In this document: one piece after another, positions 36,742 to 46,492 of the stretch
Position numbering within the stretch: the stretch's first letter is position 1
Layout: the number at the start of each line of letters is the position of its first letter
Assembly: GCA_017396695.1 (NCBI GenBank)
Contig: JAFQLC010000003.1
Coordinates: 90,464 to 154,463, forward strand
Origin: a bacterium
Lineage (GTDB): Bacteria; Cyanobacteriota; Vampirovibrionia; Gastranaerophilales; Gastranaerophilaceae
Direction: 5' to 3'
Length of the DNA stretch: 64,000 nucleotides
Position numbers and translations under genes: made by a program
Notes under the pieces: model-generated
What the model was told of the DNA's origin: nothing
The model's database searches: none
The model's input: the letters and a program-made list of their open reading frames with translations, nothing else

Positions 36742-37332
36742 ATGGGTTGTTTAAGAGCAACATTTAGGTTTGTTATTTATGTGTTTGCAATCATTGGAAT
36801 AATTGCAGTAACACAAGGCAAAGTTGAATTTAATTTTAAAAACGCACCAAGCGCAGACAGGGGCGATTTAATAACTCAAGCAAAACCTTTTGGAGATTTT
36901 TCCAAACTTCAAAGCGATTACAAACTATCAAAAACGCTTGATGTTATGGGTTACAAAAAAATGACCGTAATTCACACGCCATCTGACCAAAAAACCGTTT
37001 TTCTTGATACCAAAAATAAAATCACAGAAAAAGATTTTGAAAATAAAAATATAGACAATATTTTAATTGAAAAAACACTACTATTTTCAAATCTTCCAAT
37101 TAATGTGCAAAATTTAACAATCACAAAAAGAGATAAGCTAATAATAAACAAAAAAGCCTCCAGATACATTCTTTTTGAAGGCGATGTCGAAAACCTTCCT
37201 TATGACAAAATCAAAGGAATTGCTGGCATATATAAAATTGGAGACAGAAACATTCTCTATTTTTCAACAAGAAATGCAAAAAAATTCTCATTTAAGATAA
37301 ATAGCGACATTTTAAGCATAATAAAATATTAA
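36742..37332 (+). CDS. Membrane-anchored hypothetical protein
   Basis: 196 residues. One hydrophobic segment near the N-terminus (about 6-24, RFVIYVFAIIGIIAVTQG) acts as a signal anchor or uncleaved signal, and the rest (Lys-rich, alternating beta and short helices) would lie outside. No known motif is visible. An AGGGCA ribosome site precedes the ATG, and a TATAAT lies 26 bases upstream. It overlaps the convergent GerMN gene by four bases. Function unknown. Confidence 0.7.
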   Translation: MGCLRATFRFVIYVFAIIGIIAVTQGKVEFNFKNAPSADRGDLITQAKPFGDFSKLQSDYKLSKTLDVMGYKKMTVIHTPSDQKTVFLDTKNKITEKDFENKNIDNILIEKTLLFSNLPINVQNLTITKRDKLIINKKASRYILFEGDVENLPYDKIKGIAGIYKIGDRNILYFSTRNAKKFSFKINSDILSIIKY

Positions 37333-37931
37333 TTTAAAGGTTGCTCCAAATAAACTCCGTCGCCACCTATATATTCAACAATTTTTCCGTTTATATATAA
37401 GTAAACTGGCAAATCTTTCTTTTCGGCTTTAACCGTTTTTGAAAGCTGGTTAATGCGCGCCATAACAGTTTGAGTTCCGCCACCTTCTGCAAATTCTGAA
37501 CTCAAATTCACAATTATTTTATCTTTTGTTTCACGAACCCAGAAAAGCTTTGCGTTTGTAGGGATTTCAGAGTATATTCCTTTAGATTTTTCTTCTTTTG
37601 TGGCGCCTTTTAAAAGAAGCCTAATTGTTTCTTCAAGCTTATCGGTTGTTTTAATCCTTTTAACAAAAATAAAATCTCCAGTTTTTGATATCATGCAAAT
37701 TCTTGCAGAATTTTCATGGCTTTGCGAAACACCATAAACGCCTTTATTTACAACAGGCAAATCCGTTTTTTGTTTTTTTGCAACAGGTTTTTCTTGTGGA
37801 GTTTTTTGTGCTGGTTCAGGTGGAGCTTTTTTGATTTGACCATTGCCATCAATTAAGTGTGAACCAGAATAAAAATGATAAACAACACACAAAATAAAAG
37901 TTATAATTAATGTTCTAATAAAAACTTTCAT
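37329..37931 (-). CDS. GerMN-domain envelope protein
   Basis: 200 residues. A single N-terminal hydrophobic anchor (about 4-18), a Lys/Pro-rich linker (32-60), then a GerMN-type domain (about 70-200) with IRLLLKGATKEEKSKGIYSE, KLFWVRETKDKIIVNLSSEF and LPVYLYINGK. GerMN domains occur in sporulation proteins but also widely in non-spore-formers, as envelope or peptidoglycan-linked proteins. Here it is 9 bases downstream of truB in the infB-rbfA-truB run. The exact role is unknown. Confidence 0.8.
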   Translation of the reverse strand: MKVFIRTLIITFILCVVYHFYSGSHLIDGNGQIKKAPPEPAQKTPQEKPVAKKQKTDLPVVNKGVYGVSQSHENSARICMISKTGDFIFVKRIKTTDKLEETIRLLLKGATKEEKSKGIYSEIPTNAKLFWVRETKDKIIVNLSSEFAEGGGTQTVMARINQLSKTVKAEKKDLPVYLYINGKIVEYIGGDGVYLEQPLN

Positions 37932-37940
37932 TCCATTATT

Positions 37941-38801
37941 TTAACAAATATTTAAAACCTTATCAACAGAAAACACAGAATTTTGATATGTTGCAAGAGC
38001 AATAATTTCACCCTCTTTACATAAAAATATTCTCTGACTCTCTTGATATTTTCCATCTGTTCGAATGGAATTTCCGTTTTTTACTTTTTGATATTCTTGT
38101 TCCGAAAGATTGTAAACTGGAAAATTAATAACACTCAAAGGGTTTAGGATGCAAGATGCACTAGCATTTTCAATTTCAATAGCATTTTGAATTTCAAAAC
38201 CATTAGATTTTGTTCTTTTTAATTCTTTTATATAAGCGCCTGTTTTAAGTGCAACACCTAAATCGTAAGCAAGAGAGCGGATATACGTGCCAGACGAGCA
38301 TGAAACAGAAATTGTAACATACGGAAGATTAAATTCTGAAAGCGAAATGTCGTATATTTCAACACTCCTTGGCTCAGGCTCAATATTAGTTTTGCCTGCA
38401 CGAGCAAGCTCATAAAGCTTCTTGCCACCCACTTTAATCGCACTATAAACAGGTGGAATTTGTTCAATTTTACCGATAAATTTTTGAAGCGCATTTAAAA
38501 ACTCTTCTTCTGAAAAAGAAGCTACTGCAACTTCTGTTTTTTCGCCTTCGTCATCATAAGTGGTTGAATTTGCACCAAAAAAAATTTTAGCTTCGTAGGC
38601 TTTATTCCCTTCAAGGTATTCAATAAGCCTTGAAGCATTACCAACTGCAACAGGCAAAACTCCGTCAGCAAGAGGGTCAAGAGTTCCTGCATGTCCTATT
38701 TTTTTAATTCCAAAAATTTTTCGCAACTTATAAATCACATCAAAAGATGTAATGCCTTTTGGCTTATATATATTCAAAAATCCAAAAAGATTAGCGCCCA
38801 T
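37941..38801 (-). CDS. truB: tRNA pseudouridine-55 synthase
   Basis: 286 residues. It opens GFLNIYKPKGITSFDVIYKL, has the catalytic-loop region KIGHAGTLDPLADGVLPV (Asp of LDPLA is the nucleophile), IPPVYSAIKVGGKKLYELAR and VSCSSGTYIRSLAYDLG. It forms pseudouridine 55 in the T-loop of tRNAs. It is 6 bases downstream of rbfA, matching the frequent infB-rbfA-truB order. Confidence 0.96.
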   Translation of the reverse strand: MGANLFGFLNIYKPKGITSFDVIYKLRKIFGIKKIGHAGTLDPLADGVLPVAVGNASRLIEYLEGNKAYEAKIFFGANSTTYDDEGEKTEVAVASFSEEEFLNALQKFIGKIEQIPPVYSAIKVGGKKLYELARAGKTNIEPEPRSVEIYDISLSEFNLPYVTISVSCSSGTYIRSLAYDLGVALKTGAYIKELKRTKSNGFEIQNAIEIENASASCILNPLSVINFPVYNLSEQEYQKVKNGNSIRTDGKYQESQRIFLCKEGEIIALATYQNSVFSVDKVLNIC

Positions 38802-38807
38802 AAAGAA

Positions 38808-39158
38808 TTAAAGCTCGCCACGAGAAATTTTGTTCAAAAGCGAATTAATGCGCATACCACGTTCAAGAGAATCGTCTGGAATAAACAAAAGACTTGGGGT
38901 ATGGCGAAGCCTTATACGTTTGCCGACTTCGTGTCTAATTCTTGGAGTATTGGCATCGAGCGCTTCTTTTGTTGCTTGCTTAAGTTCTTCATCGCCTAAA
39001 ACACTGAAAAACACTCTAGCTGCAGAATTATCAGAAGATACATCGACATCAGTAATCGAAACAACTCCTGTAAGTCTTGGGTCTTTAATTTCTCTAAATA
39101 TAATGTCTGAAATTTCCCTCATAAGGGCTTTTCTAACTTTTTCGTTTCTTAAACTCAT
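38808..39158 (-). CDS. rbfA: 30S ribosome-binding factor RbfA
   Basis: 116 residues of KH-like RbfA fold: EKVRKALMREISDIIFREIK, then DPRLTGVVSITDVDVSSDNS, then a long helix ending PRIRHEVGKRIRLRHTPSL, plus the C-terminal FIPDDSLERGMRINSLL segment. It aids late 30S maturation. It is 3 bases after infB and upstream of truB. Confidence 0.95.
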   Translation of the reverse strand: MSLRNEKVRKALMREISDIIFREIKDPRLTGVVSITDVDVSSDNSAARVFFSVLGDEELKQATKEALDANTPRIRHEVGKRIRLRHTPSLLFIPDDSLERGMRINSLLNKISRGEL

Positions 39159-39161
39159 AAT

Positions 39162-41663
39162 TTACACCAAAGTACTACGTTCAATTTCTTTTGTTGTTGA
39201 AACTTCAATTATATCGCCTTCTTGAAGGTCGTTGAATTTGGCAAATGAAATACCGCATTCAAAACCTTGTGCGACTTCTTTAACGTCTTCTTTGAAACGT
39301 TTAAGCTGGTTAATTTCACCTTTAAAGATTTCAACTCCATCACGAATAACGACTGCTGTTTTAGAACGAACAATCTTACCTTCGGTTACATAACAACCAG
39401 CAATTTTTGCAACTTTACCGATTGTGAAAATTTGTCTAACTTCAGCTTTACCAAGTTCAACTTGTTTGATTTCGGGTGAAAGAAGTGAAATCATTGTCTT
39501 TTCAACATCTTCGAGCACTTGGTAAATGATGTCATATTTTCTAATTGGAACATTTGCTCTTTCGTTTGCATTTAATGCGTTTTGGTCTTCTTTAACAGTG
39601 AAACCGAGAATTATAGCATCTGACGCACTTGCAAGCATAATATCAGCTTCAGAAATATCACCTACGCCTGCGTGGATGATTTTTGGAACAATAACTGATG
39701 ATTTAACATCTTGAATTGCCTGAGAAACAGCTTCTGCGCTACCATGAGTGTTTGCTTTGATAATCAAGTTCAAAGTCTTAATTTCATCATTCATAATAAC
39801 ATCTTGACTCAAGTTACTTGAAGTTATTGCTGCAAGTTTTGACACTCTTTCATTATCTTTACGTTCAGCAATAATGCGCTTCATTTCTTTTTCGTTTTCA
39901 ACTACCTCAAAGAAATCGCCCGCTTGAGGAACTTCTGAAAGCCCTAAAATTTCAACAGGGGTAGATGGACCCGCCTTTTTAACTCTTTCGCCTGCGTCAT
40001 TTAAAAGTGCACGAACTTTACCACCAACAGAGCCTACTACAATGCTATCGCCAATTTTTAAGGTACCATTTTGAACAAGCATTGTTGCAACAGGACCTTT
40101 ACCTTTATCAAGGTTAGCTTCAATGATAACACCAGTTGCAGGGCAATCCTTAACAGCTTTAAGCTCTGCCATATCAGCAGCAAGAATGATGTATTCTAAA
40201 AGTTCATCGATACCAGTTTTTTGAAGTGCTGAAACTTTAACAACAATTGTTTCCCCGCCCCATTCTTCAGGAATTAAACCATGTTCTGTTAATTGTTGAA
40301 GAACTCTATCAGGGTTTGCTGCTTCTTTATCAATTTTGTTAACCGCAACAATAATTGGAACACCAGCTGAACGAGCGTGGTTAATTGATTCAATTGTTTG
40401 AGGCATAATGCCGTCGTCTGCTGCAACAACAAGAATTGCAATGTCGGTTGACTGAGTACCACGAGCACGCATTTGAGTGAATGCTTCGTGACCAGGAGTA
40501 TCAATAAATACAATTTTTCTGTCATTTAATTTGACTGTATATGCACCAATACTTTGTGTAATTCCGCCAACTTCGCCTGATGTAATTTTATGTTTTGAAG
40601 CACGGATACTATCAAGAAGCGTTGTTTTACCATGATCTACGTGACCCATAATAGTAACAACTGGCGCACGGCGCACTAAAGATTTTTTATCAGCATTAAT
40701 AAGGTGCTTGTTGATTTCTTCTTTCTCTTCTTCAAGCGCCATAAATTCTTCGATATCTTCTTCAAGAACTTTAATCTCAAAGTGTTCTGCAATTTTTCTT
40801 GCAGTTTCAATATCAAGAGTAGTGTTAACTGTTAACATCATGCCTTCAAGCATAAGGAATTTAATAATTTCTGCAGGTGATTTTGCAATCTTATCGCTCA
40901 ATTCGTTAACAGAGATTGGTTTGTTAATTACAACTTCTGTCACAACTTTTGCAGCAGCTTCAGCTTGAGTGTGCTTTTTGTGCTTACCTTGAGTTGCTTT
41001 TTCAAGACTTATTCTTTCTTGTTCTTCCTCTTTTGTCCGCCTATCTTTTGGACCACGTTTCCCACGACCATTTTTGTTATACATATCTTGAGAGATGATA
41101 TGTCTTTTAACTGGTTGTACTTCTTCTTGAGTTGGTGCAGGTTTTGGCGCTTCAGGTTTTTGTTGTTTAGGTTCAGTTAAAGTTCTTTTTTGAACTCTTG
41201 CCTGATAAGGAAGTTGTGTTGCCTTTGCAAATTCTTGCTGCGGCGCTTCTTCTTGCACTCTTGGTTTAGGTGCAACTTTAGGTGCCTCACGAACAATTTC
41301 TAGTCTTGATTTTGGCTTTTCTGCCTCAACTTTTTCAGGTTTTACTGGAGCTGGAGCTGGTGCAGGTTTTTCAACCTTTTTAACAACCACACGAGACATA
41401 GACTTTGGTGGCTCAGGCTTAACTTCTTCAAGCGGTGTTTCTTCAACCTTAACCTCAGGCGCTTTCGCTTTTTTTACAATGAATGCTTTTGGCTTAGATT
41501 TTTTAACATCAGCATTTGCATATAGCTTTTTAATCCTGTCAACCATTGCAGGCGCCACTTCTGAACTATGACTTTTCAAGTCTTTATCTAGTTCGGCTTT
41601 AACTTTATCAATAAGTTCTTTTGATGTTGTATTTAATTCTTTTGCGAGTTCGTGTACTCTCAT
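39162..41663 (-). CDS. infB: Translation initiation factor IF-2
   Basis: 833 residues from the ATG at 41663 with TAGGGAT upstream; 7 further codons are open. An N-terminal IF2-N helical domain (1-50) is followed by a long Lys/Pro/Glu/Ala-rich linker (about 60-240), a second IF2-N domain, and the GTPase: GHVDHGKTTLLD (G1), IDTPGHEAFT (G3), AVNKIDK (G4), then domains II-IV. It delivers fMet-tRNA to the 30S subunit. First gene of the infB-rbfA-truB-GerMN operon. Confidence 0.96.
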   Translation of the reverse strand: MRVHELAKELNTTSKELIDKVKAELDKDLKSHSSEVAPAMVDRIKKLYANADVKKSKPKAFIVKKAKAPEVKVEETPLEEVKPEPPKSMSRVVVKKVEKPAPAPAPVKPEKVEAEKPKSRLEIVREAPKVAPKPRVQEEAPQQEFAKATQLPYQARVQKRTLTEPKQQKPEAPKPAPTQEEVQPVKRHIISQDMYNKNGRGKRGPKDRRTKEEEQERISLEKATQGKHKKHTQAEAAAKVVTEVVINKPISVNELSDKIAKSPAEIIKFLMLEGMMLTVNTTLDIETARKIAEHFEIKVLEEDIEEFMALEEEKEEINKHLINADKKSLVRRAPVVTIMGHVDHGKTTLLDSIRASKHKITSGEVGGITQSIGAYTVKLNDRKIVFIDTPGHEAFTQMRARGTQSTDIAILVVAADDGIMPQTIESINHARSAGVPIIVAVNKIDKEAANPDRVLQQLTEHGLIPEEWGGETIVVKVSALQKTGIDELLEYIILAADMAELKAVKDCPATGVIIEANLDKGKGPVATMLVQNGTLKIGDSIVVGSVGGKVRALLNDAGERVKKAGPSTPVEILGLSEVPQAGDFFEVVENEKEMKRIIAERKDNERVSKLAAITSSNLSQDVIMNDEIKTLNLIIKANTHGSAEAVSQAIQDVKSSVIVPKIIHAGVGDISEADIMLASASDAIILGFTVKEDQNALNANERANVPIRKYDIIYQVLEDVEKTMISLLSPEIKQVELGKAEVRQIFTIGKVAKIAGCYVTEGKIVRSKTAVVIRDGVEIFKGEINQLKRFKEDVKEVAQGFECGISFAKFNDLQEGDIIEVSTTKEIERSTLV

Positions 41664-41762
41664 TTTTATCCCTAAAATTACCAATAATTAATTATATTAA
41701 TAACACAATCATAAGAAATAGTACAGTTTTTAACATAACTTTGTTTATGCTAAAATGCAGTT

Positions 41763-42710
41763 ATGAAAAATAATGATTTCAAACACTACACAGTCATGCT
41801 GAATGAAACCGTAAACTCACTCAATTCGGATGGCAGTGATAAAATTTATATAGACGCAACACTTGGCGGTGGTGGGCATAGCGAGCTTATTTTAAAAAAA
41901 ATTTCACCAAATGGCAAGCTAATTTCATTTGATTTAGACGAAGATGCAATTCAGGCTTCAAGCGCCAGATTAAAAGGTTACAAAAACATAAAAATTATAA
42001 ATAGGAGCTATGGAGAAATTCAAGAAGTTCTGAATGAACTCGGTATTGAAAAAATTACGGGTGGAATTATATTTGACCTTGGTGCAAGTTTTCATCAATT
42101 CAACAAAGCAGAAAGAGGGTTTTCATTTCAAAAAGATGCCCCTCTTGACATGCGCTTTGGCGAAAGTCAAACAAAGACTGCAGCAGATGTCGTAAATACA
42201 TACTCCGAGAAGGAATTAACGGAAATTTTTTCAAAATATGGCGAAGAAAGATTTTCCAAAACAATTGCTCGTGCAATTGTAAACAACAGGCCAATTAACA
42301 CAACTTTACAATTAGCAGATTTAATATGCAAATCTACACCTCGCACAAATTCCAAAATTCACCCTGCCACAAAGGTTTTTCAGGCACTTAGAATTGAAGT
42401 AAATAATGAATTGTTAAATTTTGAAAATACTTTAAATAGATTGCTCCCATTATTATCTGTTGGTGCTATAATTTCAGTAATAAGTTTTCATTCTCTAGAA
42501 GACCGTATCGTAAAAAACTTTTTCAAAAAATATTCTTCAAATTGCAGATGCCCAATTCACCAAGCAAAATGCACTTGCGAAGGTAAAATATTAGAATTAG
42601 TAAACAAAAAACCGATACTACCAACAGAAGAGGAAATATCAGAAAATCCACCTTCAAGAAGTGCAAAACTTAGAGTAGCAAAGGTAATTAAAGTATTTAA
42701 TCGGGTTTAG
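41763..42710 (+). CDS. rsmH: 16S rRNA (cytosine1402-N4)-methyltransferase
   Basis: 315 residues. HYTVMLNETVNSL and IYIDATLGGGGHSELILKKI (SAM motif I, about 29-48), IIFDLGASFHQFNKAERGFSF, APLDMRFG and the C-terminal ISFHSLEDRIVKNFFK and PPSRSAKLRVAK segments are typical of RsmH (MraW). First gene of the window's dcw-type cluster rsmH-ftsL-pbp-murE; mraZ is absent upstream. Confidence 0.96.
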   Translation: MKNNDFKHYTVMLNETVNSLNSDGSDKIYIDATLGGGGHSELILKKISPNGKLISFDLDEDAIQASSARLKGYKNIKIINRSYGEIQEVLNELGIEKITGGIIFDLGASFHQFNKAERGFSFQKDAPLDMRFGESQTKTAADVVNTYSEKELTEIFSKYGEERFSKTIARAIVNNRPINTTLQLADLICKSTPRTNSKIHPATKVFQALRIEVNNELLNFENTLNRLLPLLSVGAIISVISFHSLEDRIVKNFFKKYSSNCRCPIHQAKCTCEGKILELVNKKPILPTEEEISENPPSRSAKLRVAKVIKVFNRV

Positions 42711-42714
42711 CAAC

Positions 42715-43248
42715 TTGAATTATAGCGATAAAAAAAGCAAAAATAAACAAGCTCAAAAGCAAGGCACAAAAGCCCCAAGACTTAGAGCAGTGCAACCTAG
42801 GGTAACAGAACCAAACTTTAGGCAACAAACTGCCTATCCAAGGCAAAACCCTAACGTCGCAAATAATAAACCACAAATTATTAGTGGATATTTTATTCAA
42901 GAAGTGCCTCGCAAAGAAAAGGCTATTTCAAAATTCAACAAACTGCTTTGCACGATTCTTGCAGTTTTGGTTGTTGTTTGTATGGCAAGCTATTATTCAG
43001 TTGTAACAAGCGAATTAGAACTTAACAACTTGAGGAAAGAAACTCTAAGCTTAAATTACGAGAATGAAGAACTTAGGAATGAATTAGATAGAAAACAATC
43101 ATACAACAATGTTGACAAAGTTGTTTCAGACAAAAACAACTTAAAAATGGCAAGCGAAATTATAAAAGTCAAAGCAAGCAATGTTCCTGTTGTAAATCAA
43201 AACAGAGAAAGAAAAACAAACAATAGCGCTTGGACTTTAGGCTACTAG
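42715..43248 (+). CDS. ftsL: FtsL-like cell-division protein
   Basis: 177 residues from a TTG four bases after rsmH. A basic cytoplasmic tail (1-75) leads to one membrane segment (about 77-94, LLCTILAVLVVVCMASYYSV) and then a heptad-like coiled coil (ELELNNLRKETLSLNYENEE and LRNELDRKQ). Order, topology and size match FtsL between rsmH and the division PBP. Sequence conservation of FtsL is low, so the assignment rests on position and topology. The cytoplasmic tail is longer than in E. coli. Confidence 0.7.
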   Translation: MNYSDKKSKNKQAQKQGTKAPRLRAVQPRVTEPNFRQQTAYPRQNPNVANNKPQIISGYFIQEVPRKEKAISKFNKLLCTILAVLVVVCMASYYSVVTSELELNNLRKETLSLNYENEELRNELDRKQSYNNVDKVVSDKNNLKMASEIIKVKASNVPVVNQNRERKTNNSAWTLGY

Positions 43249-43252
43249 ACAA

Positions 43253-44956
43253 ATGAAAGCAAAATATAACAAGAATAAAAACAAGGAGTTTGACAAAAGG
43301 ATAGGATGCTTGCGCTTTGCTTTTGTGTTATTTATTTCGCTTCTCGTTGCGCACCTTTTTATAATTCAAATTCTTGATATAAAAAAATTTAGAAACAAAG
43401 CAAAAAACCAAAGAACGAGCAAACTCATAGCTCTTCGAGGCGATATTGTTGATAGAAACAATATGAAACTTGCAGGTGATAAAATTTCTTACGATATTTT
43501 TGCAATTAAAAAAGACTTCGACCACACACCACATGAACTTGCAGAAATTCTATCTCCGCATCTTGACATCCCTGTTTCAAAATTAACAAAGAAACTCTCT
43601 AGCAAAAATAAAGTAATCTTACTTAAAAAAGATGTTGATAGAAAAACATCGAATGCCATTATGAAGCTAGGTTTAAGAGAAATTTCAAGAGATTTAAAAA
43701 ACAAAAGGGTTTACCCGCAAGAAACTCTTGCAAGCCATGTCTTGGGTTTTTATAATCCCAATGCCGATATCGCCGCAGGAATTGAGCAAACTGCAAAAGA
43801 AAGACTTGAATATGTAGATAAAAACCTTCGCTATGAAAAAAGTAGACGTGGTGATATCATCTACGGAATTGGAACAGACCCAGCCAAACTTAGCGAACTT
43901 CTAAAGGGAAGCACCTTACAACTCACATTAAATAGCGCCGTTCAACATGTTTGCGAAAAAGCACTAGCCAAAATGGTTGTAAAATCAAAAGCAAAAAGGG
44001 GCGCCGTTATTGTTATGGAACCATCTACGGGTGATATTTTAGCACTTGCTGTTTATCCATTTTACAATCCAAACCAATACGGCAAATATTCAATGTCTCA
44101 AATGAAAAATTGGGCAATCACAGACATTTACCCCCCAGGGTCAACATTTAAAATTTTAACCCTCGCATCAGGATTTATAAATAAAAAAATAAATAAAAAC
44201 ACAAAAGTTTTAGACACGGGTTACGTTGACATTGGTGATTGGCACATCACAAACAGTGATTACAAGAAAAACCCACACCCAGGAATTATTGACCTAGTTT
44301 ATCTTTTAAGGCACTCATCTAACGTAGGGGCAATCAGAGTTGCACTTTTAATGTCTGATGAAGAATTTTACAACACCTTAAGAAGCTTTAATATAGGACA
44401 AAAAACAGGTCTTGACCTACCAGGGGAATCTTCAGGGATACTTCCTGCACCACATATTAAAAAATGGGGCTTAGCAAAAAAGGCAAGTATGGGCTATGGA
44501 TATGGCGCATCAGCAACCGCAATTCAAATGGCGGCCGCAATTAATGCTATTGCGAATAAAGGCGTTTGGGTAACTCCGCATGTTATTAAATATTCACCAG
44601 AAGAAGCGGAGCAAAAAGTTGCAAAAAGAAGGGTTATGGAAGAAGCGGACGCAAAAACCCTAACAGAACTTCTGGTAAAAGCAATTGATGGCGGAAAAAG
44701 CAAAATTGATGGTTACAGTTTGGCTGCAAAAACAGGAACATCTAGAAGATATGATGACAAAAAGAATGCATTTTCAAAATATTATTACACTTCAATGGTG
44801 GGTTTCTTGCCAGCAAGCAACCCTAAGGTTACAATATATGTTGTAGTTGACAGTGCACAAGGTGAAAACATTTATGGTTCAACCGTTGCAGGACCAGTTT
44901 TTCGCGAAATTGCGCTCGACTTAATAAAAGTTTTAAACATCAATCCAGATAGATAA
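43253..44956 (+). CDS. ftsI: Class B penicillin-binding protein, FtsI-type
   Basis: 567 residues. An N-terminal membrane anchor (about 23-43) is followed by a PBP dimerisation domain and a transpeptidase domain: STFK (about 296, with PPGSTFKILT), SSNVGAIRV (about 353), and KTGTS (about 492). SSN-type motif and dcw position favour the division transpeptidase FtsI over elongation PBP2. It cross-links septal peptidoglycan and is the beta-lactam target class. Starts 4 bases after ftsL. Confidence 0.9.
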   Translation: MKAKYNKNKNKEFDKRIGCLRFAFVLFISLLVAHLFIIQILDIKKFRNKAKNQRTSKLIALRGDIVDRNNMKLAGDKISYDIFAIKKDFDHTPHELAEILSPHLDIPVSKLTKKLSSKNKVILLKKDVDRKTSNAIMKLGLREISRDLKNKRVYPQETLASHVLGFYNPNADIAAGIEQTAKERLEYVDKNLRYEKSRRGDIIYGIGTDPAKLSELLKGSTLQLTLNSAVQHVCEKALAKMVVKSKAKRGAVIVMEPSTGDILALAVYPFYNPNQYGKYSMSQMKNWAITDIYPPGSTFKILTLASGFINKKINKNTKVLDTGYVDIGDWHITNSDYKKNPHPGIIDLVYLLRHSSNVGAIRVALLMSDEEFYNTLRSFNIGQKTGLDLPGESSGILPAPHIKKWGLAKKASMGYGYGASATAIQMAAAINAIANKGVWVTPHVIKYSPEEAEQKVAKRRVMEEADAKTLTELLVKAIDGGKSKIDGYSLAAKTGTSRRYDDKKNAFSKYYYTSMVGFLPASNPKVTIYVVVDSAQGENIYGSTVAGPVFREIALDLIKVLNINPDR

Positions 44957-44966
44957 AGAGGAAAAA

Positions 44967-46427
44967 ATGGAATTAAAAAGAATAGCTGAAAAAATCAATC
45001 CAAAAGAAATAATAAATATGAAAAACACTGAAATTATAGGTATTTCCTATAATTCAAAAACAATCAAAAGTCATGAAATTTTTGTTTGTCTAAAAGGCGA
45101 ACATGTTGACGGACACGATTTTGCACAAATGGCATTTGAAAAAGGTGCCGCAGCTCTTGTTTGCGAAAAACCATTAAACATTGAAATTCCTCAGCTTATT
45201 GTTGAATCCACTCAAGCATCAATTGCAGACCTTGCAGATTGTTTTTACCGCTCACCTTCTAAATCGCTAAACTTAGTTGGCGTTACAGGCACAAACGGCA
45301 AAACAAGTGTTACGCATTTAATTCAAAAGATAATGGAATATAACAAACAAAAATGCGCAATAATTGGCACATTGGGCTACAAGTTGCACTCAGAGGGTGA
45401 TTATTTCGAAGCAAAACACACAACGCCACAAGCACCCGAGCTTCAGGCAACCCTAGATAGAATTTTACAAAACGAAATTGATAATGTTGTGATGGAAGTT
45501 AGTTCGCATTCCCTTGACCAACATAGGGTTAAAAATTGCGTATTCAAAGGGGCAGTGTTTACAAACCTTACTCAAGACCACCTTGATTACCACATCACAA
45601 TGGAAAATTATTTTAATTCCAAAGCAAAACTGTTTGAAGGCTTATGCGACGGCACTTTTGCGGTTGTTAATTTGGATGATAAATGGGGAATAAAATTTTT
45701 AGAAAGGACATCTAAAAGTGCTTGGGTTAAAACTTATGCAATCAAAAAGCAAGCAGACGTTATGGCGCAAAATGTTGAATTCAGAGCAGATGGCGCAAAA
45801 TTTACTTGCGTTACAAAAGATAAGTCTCTTGAAATTAAATTGCATTTAAATGGATTATTTAGCGTTTATAATGCGCTTGCAGCTATTGCGACAACACTTT
45901 GTATGGGAGTTGACCTTGAAACAATTAAAGAAGCTTTAGAGGGGACTCGTGGCGTTTCTGGAAGATTTGAGATAGTTCACGCTAGCCCTATGGTAATTGT
46001 GGATTATGCACACACGCCGGACGGACTTGATAATATTTTAAGGGCCGCAAGAGAACTAGTTTCAGACGGGGGCGAACTTATTTGCTTGTTTGGTTGTGGT
46101 GGAAACAGAGATGCAACAAAACGCCCAAAAATGGGAAAAATCGCTCAAGAATTATCAGATAAAATTATAATCACATCAGATAACCCTCGCACAGAAGACC
46201 CAAAACAAATCATCTCGGACATCATGGCAGGTCTTGAAGGTGTTAACCCTAAATCTGTTTATGTTGAAATTGATAGAGGAGACGCAATAAAACTCCTTAA
46301 GAAAATTTCAAAACCAGAAGACGTGCTTGTGGTTGCAGGAAAAGGTCACGAAGATTATCAAATCTTGAAAGATAAAACCATACACTTTGATGATAGAGAA
46401 GAAGTGGTTAAAGCGTTTTCGGAATAG
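44967..46427 (+). CDS. murE: UDP-MurNAc-tripeptide synthetase (meso-DAP-adding)
   Basis: 486 residues. GVTGTNGKTSVTHL (about 109-122) is the Mur ATP-binding site, followed by HTTPQAPELQATL, EVSSHSLDQHRV, TNLTQDHLDYH, VIVDYAHTPDGLDNIL and FGCGGNRDATKRP. The DNPRTEDP motif (about 404) is the DNPR signature of meso-diaminopimelate ligases rather than lysine ones. It adds the third residue to the peptidoglycan stem. RBS AGAGGAA. Last gene of the local cluster. Confidence 0.96.
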   Translation: MELKRIAEKINPKEIINMKNTEIIGISYNSKTIKSHEIFVCLKGEHVDGHDFAQMAFEKGAAALVCEKPLNIEIPQLIVESTQASIADLADCFYRSPSKSLNLVGVTGTNGKTSVTHLIQKIMEYNKQKCAIIGTLGYKLHSEGDYFEAKHTTPQAPELQATLDRILQNEIDNVVMEVSSHSLDQHRVKNCVFKGAVFTNLTQDHLDYHITMENYFNSKAKLFEGLCDGTFAVVNLDDKWGIKFLERTSKSAWVKTYAIKKQADVMAQNVEFRADGAKFTCVTKDKSLEIKLHLNGLFSVYNALAAIATTLCMGVDLETIKEALEGTRGVSGRFEIVHASPMVIVDYAHTPDGLDNILRAARELVSDGGELICLFGCGGNRDATKRPKMGKIAQELSDKIIITSDNPRTEDPKQIISDIMAGLEGVNPKSVYVEIDRGDAIKLLKKISKPEDVLVVAGKGHEDYQILKDKTIHFDDREEVVKAFSE

Positions 46428-46454
46428 ACAATGGCATAATTCTGGCAAAAACCG

Positions 46455-46492
46455 TAGTTTGTAATTTGTCACACTACATAAATTACAAACTA
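46455..46492. terminator. Long hairpin between murE and the 46483 gene
   Basis: A perfect 13-bp stem, TAGTTTGTAATTT against AAATTACAAACTA, around a 12-base loop. It overlaps the 3' end of the 46483 gene. No long T tract follows on either strand, so it may terminate both convergent transcripts weakly or protect their ends. Confidence 0.55.
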